A DNA stretch of 64,000 nt, taken from contig JAZAYU010000010.1 in NCBI GenBank assembly GCA_038501625.1, forward strand, positions 2,170,001 to 2,234,000. Reading direction: 5' to 3'. Positions 15,101 to 26,000 of the stretch are shown here, piece by piece. The stretch comes from Corbicula japonica. Taxonomy: Eukaryota; Mollusca; Bivalvia; Venerida; Cyrenidae. How positions within the stretch are numbered: the first letter of the stretch is position 1; each line of letters begins with the position of its first letter. The translations under genes and the position numbers were made by a program. The notes below the pieces were generated by a model. The model saw only the letters and a list, made by a program, of their open reading frames with translations, was not told the DNA's origin and did not search any database.

Positions 15101-18100
15101 ATAAAGAAAACTTCTACAATGCGGATTTTAGTTAAATTGATTGCCATTCACAGCTAAGTTGAAAGACTCAAATGAATAGATACTTGATGTGAAAATTAAT
15201 CGAGTAACCGGCTTGCTTACTAAGGGCCATGACGATTATAATGAATTTTAAAATTACAAAAATCTACGTACGCAACATTTATTTCCGACTCGGAAATAAA
15301 TGTTGCATACACAGACTGGTGTAAGTTCTTGTAGATTCAAGAATAACTAATTCATGACATAATCAAAATATATTTACGTAAAGCGAATACTTGCCTCCCG
15401 TAATTCCGAGAGTTAATACATGTTCCATGAACTAAAAATCCACTTCACAATCGCTATGAACACTGCTGTAGATTACTATTTTGAACTGTTACGTCATGTG
15501 TTTAATGCATGGGATGCTGGTGTATTACAACAAAGACGCCGTAAACTTCAAACGTCGCGTGCCGCTCTAATAAATCGATCAAAGAATTTTTCCGTCTACA
15601 GCCCGAAAATCATGAAATTAATCTGTTGGAAGGTTGTAGGCTATCGCCGACGCGAATTTATGCTGTAATGGAGGAGTGAACTGGGGGTCGGGAGAGTTAA
15701 ATGCACTGAACGCGGGGACCGAAAGTCGCAGTTCGTGCGGACCGGAAGTCGCTGTTCGTGCGAACCGGAAGTCGGGGAATAGTCAATTTTGGCGCGAATG
15801 TCCGATTGGGAATTTGAAATTTTAGAATCCCTGATCTACATTGTATATGTGAATCATTATTCTGAAAAAATACAAATAAAAAATATTTTGACCTACCTAC
15901 CTACCTACCTACCCAGACTTCATTTGCTTTGGTTGGGATGGGGAAACAAAGAATATTTTAAGTCTGGCCTGGAATATTATAAACATTTGGTTTGTTTATA
16001 ATGAAACTGCACTTTAAACATCCAAATGTTTTCCATACCCTGTTGAACACAATAAAAAATTGAATTAACCTTAACCATTTCCCCACAGACACACCTTTGT
16101 TGTGTGGGTGAACAGTGTAGATCCAGATCAGCCGGCACATTTGTGTTGTCTGATCAGGTTATGCACCGTGCGCTTTATGATTTGTTAGGTTATTTCTGAC
16201 CAAAATGTGACCAGTTCAGATCCTGATCAGACAGCACAGATGTGCCGACTGATCTGGATCTACACTTGTAGCACATGCGTAAAAATGCATATATATGGAG
16301 AAAAGGCTCTCTGGAAAATTCTTACTTTACTTGCTTCTTATTGTAAGTAATTTTCATTTGAGACATGTAGGAAGTTATTTAGACATAAAACATGTCTATT
16401 GAAGGCTAGGAAGATTGTCTGGGATGTCAGTGTGGAGATTTTTACTGGCGCAGAACACGAGGTTCACAGTTGGAAGAATAATAGATGTTCTGTCAGCTGA
16501 TCAATACATAGAACTTGCAGATCTAGATGAAAAAAAAAACATTGCCTGTTAATCAAGAAGTAAATTTGGTCGTATTTATAATTTAGGTGACACGGTGACA
16601 CAGTAATAATACCTTTTTATCCTAGTCTCTGCTTTTACAGCCCCCCTCCCCTTCCCCCCATCCCCACTACTGCTACCCCAATTTCATTTTTTCTACCATT
16701 TTGAGACCATTCCTAATCTCAAGCATATGATTGGCTTAAATGGAAGAGTCTCTATTCTCATTATGCATTTCAACCAATCAGATGCTTGTGATTTGAGACT
16801 GGTATCCAGTTTTAGTTTTATGATCTTGGTCCCAGTAATTTTTTTATATAATAAGGTGTCATGTTTAACAACCATTTGTCAAGTATGTTCCTTGGAGAGG
16901 AACTGATAGAGTGAAATAAACTGACGAATCAATATCTTGAGAGTTTGTTTAGCTTGCATAAGACTCGGTACTAGCTATCAGTCTAATAGATAGCAAACGA
17001 TTAGTTCATGTCATGAAACATTTAATAGAAACTAACTGATATCACAGTTTAAGGAAATGATGGAAGATTAAATAGGGAGAGAAAATAATTACTATAATAT
17101 CTAGATTTTGTGTGATATTTGTAGCAGAATTGTTACGTATTTGCCATGTCAATGATATTGAATTAATTGAATATAATACTCCTTACAACAGGGTTGTGAC
17201 AGAAAAGTTTAGGTCAAGGTCACCTTTGACAGATTTTGCCCAAACTTGGCTATTTTTTATAGTTTCACAAAACTTTCAATATATACTTTTATAAAAACAT
17301 GATAGTGTGATAAAATCAAAATCATTTAGCAAGATCAAATTTGACAAAGCAATCCCCTATTTGTACTTAAAATTTTGTTATTCTGACAAAGCGTACGAGG
17401 GTGACTATTGTTTAATGGAACCCAATCTAGTTGTGTAAAAAGTTTAGTCTTAATATGTTTTCTTATACCACAAAGTTCTGCCTTTAATTACTTATTACAT
17501 ATTACTTCCTGCTCTGACAACCATTAAAGGTTACAGGAAAATCCATCACAAACTTTGTTCCTTGTACTTGCAAATTTGCATAACTTGATAAGTAACAAGA
17601 GGTGTTTGTCAAACACAAATGCCCCCCCTGACGTGCAAGTGATATCTATTAGCATTGAATTTAAATTTTTGGAAATTTAGAGACTTTTGTAAGCTTTAGC
17701 AATGAAGGGTACCAGTCATGAAAGCAATTTACAAGACGGTGGAACTCCTATATATCAATAACCAGGTCATCCAATGAGAGGATTACATTTACCTCGACAA
17801 ACATAAGCGCGTGTAGATTAACCTAGTCTAACAAAAAGGATTTTATTGTAATTTAAATCAAATATTCGCTATTGGCGGAGATATAGTAGCTCTAGTGTTA
17901 TGTCAATTCCGGTAATGTGCAGGCTTTAGTGACCATCCATACGAAACCAAAGCATTTAATAAACACAAGTGAGTGATAATCAGTGCCTATTTATGACACG
18001 GCATATATTGAAATAGTTTAAAATTAATGTTATGGATCATTAATATATATCTTTACTTGAAATTGTCATGGGGAAAAATAATCACAACTTTACACTGAGA

Positions 18101-21100
18101 AGTATTTTATTTTATTATACAAATAAACATAAAAACGTTGTCTAGTTATTGATCGAACAAGGTTTTTTGTTGTCAAGGCCACCGTGACCTTGACCTTTGA
18201 CCTACTGACCCCAAAACCAATAGGGGTCTTCTACTGGTCACGACCAACTTCCACACCAAATATGAGGTCTGTATCACAAAGCGTTGTCTAGTTATTGATC
18301 GGACAACGTTTTTGTATGCAAAGGCCACTGTGACCTTGACCTTTGACCTACTGATCCTAAAATCAATAGGGTTCTTCTATTGGTCATGACCAACCTCCAC
18401 ACCAAATATGAGGACTGTATCACAAAGCGTTGTCTAGTAATTGATCGGACAAGGTTTTTGTGGTCAAGGCCACTGTGACCTTGACCTTTGACCTACTGAC
18501 CCCAAAATCAATAGGGGTCTTCTACTGGTCAACCAACCTCCACACCAAATATGAGGACTGTATCACAAAGCGTTGTCTAGTTATTGATCGGACAAGGTTT
18601 TTGTGGTCAAGGCCACTGTGACCTTGACCTTTGACCTACTGACCCCAAAGTCAATAGGGGTCTTCTACTGGTCATGACCAACCTCCACACCAAATATGAG
18701 GACTGTATCACAAAGCGTTGTCTAGTTATTGATCGGACAAGGTTTTTGTGGTCAAGGCCACTGTGACCTTGACCTTTGACCTACTGACCCCAAAATCAAT
18801 AGGGGTCTTCTACTGGTCATGACCAACCTCCACACCAAATATAAGGACTGTATCACAAAGCGTTGTCTAGTTATTGATCGGACAAGATGTGGTCTACGGA
18901 CCGACAGACCGACATACCGACCGACATACCGACCGACCGACATGTGCAAAGCAATATACCCCCGCTTCTTCGAAGGGGGGCATAATAAGAGGTATAGGAA
19001 GTTTTACTGGCAGATAGATCCCAATGTTATCATAGATAATACACTCTAGATCCCATGACACTTTTATAAACAGGTGGCAGTTTTACATTCTACCAATATT
19101 CTATTGGTTTAACCCTTTATTTCATATATACGCCTTTTTATTCGTGTGAAACCAGTGTAGATCCAGGTCAGCTGTCAAATACTTTTGTTGTATTCAGAGA
19201 TGGCAATGAAGTGCGAAAATTTATTTGCGTGAATATGTCTGCAGGATTATGAAATCATTTTTCAGAAATCAGAAAGGTGCGAAAATAAATATTCAGGATT
19301 GCGTCCAACCTTGCCTAAACATGAAAATATATATGGGCAGATATTTATTGGTTTATAGTAAGTTACCTGGTCTGAAGACATAGTTGTGTCGGCACGGGCA
19401 TTGTTTTCCTGATTTGCGGTACTCTTCTCATTTCGACATGCTGTGTGGTATTCTTTCTTTGCTGCCAATACTTTGTTCAATTTCTTCTCCCAAGGTTTTT
19501 GAACCTACAAAAATCCAAATGTACAGTCCTGTAGAACTATATACTTGTTCAAAGATGTACAAAACAAGCTTGGCAACCCCTTTCAAAATTTAAAAACTAA
19601 CTGCAATTCTATATTAATTTTAATTTTGGAACCACCTTTTGTACCAGTCTAAAAGGTTTTTAAAATTAAACTTGAAGTTTACAAAGTGGGTGTCTTATTG
19701 TTGACCTTCATGTACTCTCAAGGTTCCTTTTGGATACAGTACAGCTCGGGTGTCTTTTACATTTTTCACTCATCGCCGCGTTTCAATGTCAGCGCGACAT
19801 CCAATTTTTTTCGGGTGATCACGGGTGATCGTCGATCTTGCCACAGCGATCACCTGACAAGAAAATCACGGTGATTTGCCGCGATTTATCAGCGCGAATC
19901 GCGGTGAAGATTTACCGGTGATTTAAAGACATTCTTCCGAATTTATTTATTTAAAAAGAAATATGTTGTTCGTATTTTCGTATCAGAGAAAAGATCTGAA
20001 ACTTGATCAATGCATAAATATATTGTCATTATCTGAAGTTTTCCACACCTTCCGTGTTGACATAAACACCTTTGTACTTGCCCCGTAAATTGCTGCCTAT
20101 TATGCTTCTAAGTGGTTTGATTTGTCTTGATTTGTCGTTGAGTAGTGTGTCATTTTTGTTTGGGAATCAACTAAGCTGTTGATAATTGGTGACAGGTAAG
20201 CACTTTCAAAAAAGTTATTGATTAATTCATGTCAGTTTGCAAAAATCGGGCGTCGGTGATAAAATCAAGCTCTGTTATATTAAAAAGTTATTACATTTAT
20301 TAAGAAACCCGATATTTTCACAGAAGATACGCAAACAAAGAAAATTGTTTTTTTGTTTAATGCTGACGAATCGGCAAAATTTTTACATTATTTTGATACA
20401 ATGTTACGTTCGAACTGGTTAAAGAAAGAATGTTTTACATTAAAAAAATACATTTTAATACGCTCCTTTTTCGAAAGATTTTTCACCGCGATCCCCCACT
20501 ATCGACCCTAAAGCTAAACTGCTGACGATGAACACGAGAAGAGCGAGAATGACTGCAGAATTATCGCCGCGAATCACAGCAAATCACCCGAAAATCGCGG
20601 CGTCGGAAGGACATATTCGCGGTGAATTTCCACCCGGACTGATTTATTAACGCGGTGGACGGGTGAAAAATGTAAAAGACACCCGAGCTGTACTGTATGT
20701 ACACACATTTATCACCTAAAATTTGTAGGATTTCTGTGTCTGTGTTACAATACACTTGCATTAGGTGCTTCAGGGTGAGAAGTTGTTTATTGGGAATACA
20801 CAGGTCTTGACCGAGAGCATGCAATATGTGTTAAGTCCGAGCAATGACATGGCACTGTTAATTACTGCAGGATGGACCACCAGATTTTGGCAATTTTTTG
20901 GCTGCCAGCACATTTGCAAAATGAAAATATTTAGTGCAAAATATAATTTTTCATTGCAAATGGTGATTTTCCCTGATTTACAAGTCTAGTGAGAGCCCTG
21001 TAACCAATTTCTTCCCTAATAAAATAACATGGCAGAGCATTTATTAGGGGAGGGGTATTTAATGGTACCTTCTTAAATTGATCCTCTAGCTCTTTAGTCT

Positions 21101-22992
21101 CTTTAAAATGCATCATGGATTTGTGATAATTCTCTTTCTGCCATTGTTTGATGGACACGGTCACTTGATTGACCAGTTTGTCCGCAATCTCAGTGTGAAG
21201 GTCCGAGAGCTTGTCCGCTTCCTCCAGCACGCCTCGCCACGCTCCCTGGGTTGTCCCATATTCAGGACCTATAGAATAATAAATACTATCAATAAAAGCC
21301 TATAAAGGTCTTACATATATGTGAGGTTCCTGAATGAATAGTAGTGATGTGCCGATGATCAGAAGACATCGATAAGCGACGTGTAAATGCTTCTCTATGT
21401 CAATGATCGATGTCGTTCTCTCATAATCTATTAACAGTTGAGACATGCGCAGTGTTAGTGTCAAAATATAAAGGTACAGGTTCCGGCTTTAATACCGGCC
21501 ATAAAGGGAAATCACTTTGAAAAATTGAAAATTAAAATGGCGATCCGACCCAAGAGATTTATGAGAACCCAGGCAAGAAAACTTAATCAGAAGTGTGGAA
21601 GCACTTTAGATTCTACAAAATTAACGAAGAACTTCCACCGCACAGAAAAAAACCTAGACCAAACAAAAGGCATTTGCAGAACTTGTGGCAAAGAGTACAA
21701 ATATACAGGTAACTAGAACTGCTTTTGGGAAAAGCACATGTCTCCCACAAAGGCATCATCTTTGATGATGCACAGGATAAAACTGGTGAAGTGAATATAA
21801 AGATGGCAATTTATTAAAAGGGCATACGGAAGTTCTGTGCAATATTAGTCATAAACAATGTCACAAATTTTTGGAGGATCAGGAAAAACATAAGCGACAG
21901 CAAGTGAAGATTTTTTTTTTAAACAATTCAAGGGCCATAATCCTGAAGTGCCTCAAGCAATATCGATGACTTTATAGCCTGGTTAAGATATTATAGCCAT
22001 CAACATTTTGATAAACTTTGATGAAGATACAATGAAAACTATCTGACTTTGAGAGATGAACCAGGTTAGTGACATGTTTAAAAGGCTAATTTCGGATAAA
22101 TCAAAGGGCCATAAATCTGATATGCCTGGTGCAAAGTGGCTGGTTTTCGAACTTGGCCAAGATATTAAGGCCACACACATTATCATAATGTTAATTGAAA
22201 ATCAGTTGATGAATATTTCAGTTACATAGCAGACAAGGCTTAAACAGCCAATTTTGGATAATTCAAGGGCCATAAATCCGACATGACTGGGGCAATACGG
22301 CTGGTTATCGAACTTGGCCGAGATATTATGGCCACAAACATTTTCATAAAGTATGGTGAAGATCAGATGATAACTGTTCAAGTTACAGAGTGGACAAGCC
22401 TCAAACAACTTATTTTTGATAATTCAAGGGCAATAATTCTGAGATTCCTTGGGCAATATGGCTGGTTATCGAACTTGATCGAGATATTATGGCCACTAAC
22501 ATTTTGATGAAGTTTGGTGATGATCCGATGAAAACTGTTTGACTTAGAGAGCGGACAAAAAAAAAAAAAAAAAAAAAAAGAATTTAACAGTATGCCATTC
22601 GGTCTCACTCAAGCACCTTTTAAGTTTCAAAATGACCAAAAGGGCCATAATTCTGAGATTCCTTGGGCAATATGGCTGGTTATCGAACTTGATCGAGATA
22701 TTATGGCCACTAACATTTTGATGAAGTTTGGTGATGATCCGATGAAAACTGTTTGACTTAGAGAGCGGACAAGTGTGACAGACGGACGGATTTAACAGTA
22801 TGCCATTCGGTCTCACTCAAGCACCTTTTAAGTTTCAAAATGACCAAAAGGGCCATAATTCTGAGATTCCTTGGGCAATATGGCTGGTTATCGAACTTGA
22901 TCGAGATATTATGGCCACTAACATTTTGATGAAGTTTGGTGATGATCCGATGAAAACTGTTTGACTTAGAGAGCGGACAAGTGTGACAGACG

Positions 22993-23036
<44 letters not shown>

Positions 23037-26000
23037 GGAGCAAATCAAAATGTCTCCCACACCACTACGTGGTGGGAGACATAATAAACATAAATGCAAA
23101 ATGGCGCCGATTTTGTCGAGCGTCTAAGTTGCATAGCTATATGACGATTGTAAAAATTCTTCGAATAAATATGTTTTGCATTTACAAGACCTCTCAAATT
23201 AGTATCTTGTGTCTTCAGCCTTAAAATCAATTTTTTTTTCATAGGAAAAGGCAACAATTTGGCAATGGAGAATTCAGGGGCGATCTAGAGGTGTTTAGTG
23301 CAGTTGCACAAACAACCTTTTTGGGCAGCAATGATTTTGATTAGGATTTTGATCAGAAAGTTGGAAATTTTAAGTATCCACTAATTATGTAAGCTACTGA
23401 TATAAGACCATTTGTAAACCTAACACTGCGTAAACTAAGAAACCGATTATTATCGTGAAATTGCATCGGAAGTGGCAACCGATTCCAACCGATGATCGAT
23501 TATGATTTGCAACCGATTTCCCAACACTAAATTGAATAGGACACTATTTTTGGACACTTCCTAGACTTCTGAACTCTGTCGTGTAACCACAAAAAACAGC
23601 TTTAAAAGGGCTAGATTTTCCCATCTGAACTGAGCACATGACACTTTTACTTGCATATTTTATATCTCTTTTTAAAATGTATTTAGGTTTTAATAGTCAA
23701 TATTTATCTCCAAAGAAAACTGCAATTGTCAACAAGCAAATTTGTTGAATTTATATCCCCCGCCGAGTACTGGTTATTAGTAACACAACAGCTGAAGTCA
23801 TAGGGCTTTATTTAGATATTTATTATGGATGGCAAAAAAGGTGAAAAAAAAACTTCAGATGGTGAAAAGGGTTGGGCAGCTCACCAGAATATAAAAATGA
23901 GACAAAAAGTCTTCAAGTTGTTGAAATGAAGAATGCAGTAGTAAAAATATAGTGCTGTATTTAAAAGAAATCTATGCAGAAGTTGCATAGAAGTAGCATA
24001 TAAACGAATACTACTCTATATGCATAGTGCATAACTTATCAAAGGGCAAAAACTCTGTGTTAAACGGTCAGACCAGAACAGGACAACAATATGGGCATCT
24101 TGTCTTGGTATTGATGGTTTCCATAGATTCCTGCTGAGAAATAGCAAGGAAACAAATACTGCTCTACAAGCAAAATGCATAACTTATCAAAGGGCTATAA
24201 TTCTGTGTTAAAGGATCTGACTGAATCAAGATGACAATATGTGCGTCTCCTCTTGGTATTGATGGTTCCCAGAAAGTTTCATTAAAATCCATCCAGTAGT
24301 TGCAGAGAAATAGCGTGGAAACAAATTCTGCTCTATTTGCATAAGGTATAAGTTATCAAAGGGCAATAACTCTGTGTTAAACAGTCTGACCGGAACAAGA
24401 TGACAAAATGGGCATCTCGTCTCAGTATTGATGTTTCCCAGAAAGTTTCATTTCAATCCATCGAGAAGTTGAAAAGAAATAGAGCGGAAACAAATACTGC
24501 TCTATTATGCATAAGTCATCAAAGGGCAATAACTCTGTGTTAAACAGTCTGACTGGAACAAGACAACAATATACACATCTCTTCTTGGTATTGATGGTTC
24601 TCAGAAAGATTAATTGAAATCCATCCAGTAGTTGCAGAGAAATAGAGGAAAAGAATACTGTTCTATAATATGCATAATGCATAAGTTATCAAAGGGCCAT
24701 AACTGTGTTAAATAGTCTGACAGGAACAACAGGATGATATGCATATTTCCTCTTGGTATAGATGGTTTCAAGAAAGTTTCATTCAAATCCATCCAAAAGT
24801 TGCAGAGAAATAGCGCGGAAATAAATACTGCTATATATGCATAATGCATAAGTTATCAAAGGGCAATAACTCTGTGTTAAACAGTCTGACTGGAACAAGA
24901 CCATGACATGCGCATCTCTTCTTGGTATTGATGTTTTCCAGAAAGTTTCATTGAAATCCATTCAGTAGTTGCAGAGCAATAGCATGGAAATGAATACTGC
25001 TATATATGCATAATGCATAAGTTATCAAAGGGCCATAACTCTGTGTTCAACAGTCTGACTGGAACAAAACGACAATATGCGCATCTCCTCTTGGTATTAA
25101 TGGTTCTCAGAAAGATTCATTGAAACCCATCCGCTAGTTACAGAGAAATAGCGCCGAAACGAATACTGCTCTTTATGCATAATGCATAAGTAATCAAAGG
25201 GCAATAACTCTGTGTTAAATAATCTGCCCAAAACAAGACAATGATATGCGCATCTCCTCTTGGTATAGATGGTTTTCAGCAAGTTTCATTGATACCCATC
25301 CGCTAGTTACAGAGAAATAGCGCGGAACAAATACTGCTCTATATGCATAATGCATAAGTTAATGAAGGGCAATAACTCTGTGTTAAATGGTCTGACCGAA
25401 ACAAGACAAAGATATGCGCAACTCCTCTTTGTATAGATGGTTTTCAGCAAGTTTCATTGAAATCCATTCAGTAGTTGCAGAGAAATAGCGCAGAAATGAA
25501 CACTGCTCTGTATGCATAATGCATAAGTTATCAAATGGCAATAACTCTGTGTTAAATGGTCTGACTGGAACAAGACAACGATATGCGCATCTCCTCTTGG
25601 TATTGATGGTTCTCAGAAAGATTCGTTGAAATCCATCTAGTGGTTGCAGAGAAATAGCTCGGAAACGAATATTGCCCTATATACATAATGCATAAGTTAT
25701 CAAAGGGCCATAACTCTGTGTTAAATGGTCTGACCGAAACAAGACAACGATATGCGCATCTTCTCTTGGTATAGATAGTTTGCAGCAAGTTTCATTGAAA
25801 TCCATTCAGTAGTTGCAGAGAAATAACGTGGAAACGAATACTGCCCTATATACATAATGCATAGGTTACCAAAGGGCCATAACTCTGTGTTAAATGGTCT
25901 GACTGGAACAAGACAACGATATGCGCATCTCCTCTTGGTATTGATGGTTCTCAGAAAGATTCGTTGAAATCCATCCAGTGGTTGCAGAGAAATAGCTCGG

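Larger units (their letters stand above)
21340..23535. mobile_element. Decayed hAT-like element split by a Helentron-like insertion
   Basis: Left end TAGTGATGTGCCGATGATC near 21340 and right end GATTTCCCAACACTA near 23527 are roughly inverted. Flanks ATGAATAG and TTGAATAG suggest an 8-bp duplication with one mismatch. At 21525-21716 a frame reads GICRTCGKEYKYTGN, which looks like the start of a BED-type zinc finger found in hAT transposases. It is cut by the insertion at 21711. Ends were judged by eye and are weak. Confidence 0.45.

Noticed and set aside
15420..15668. 82-codon frame inside the hAT-type element as a transposase fragment
   Set aside because: No RNase-H-like or dimerisation motif; probably chance.
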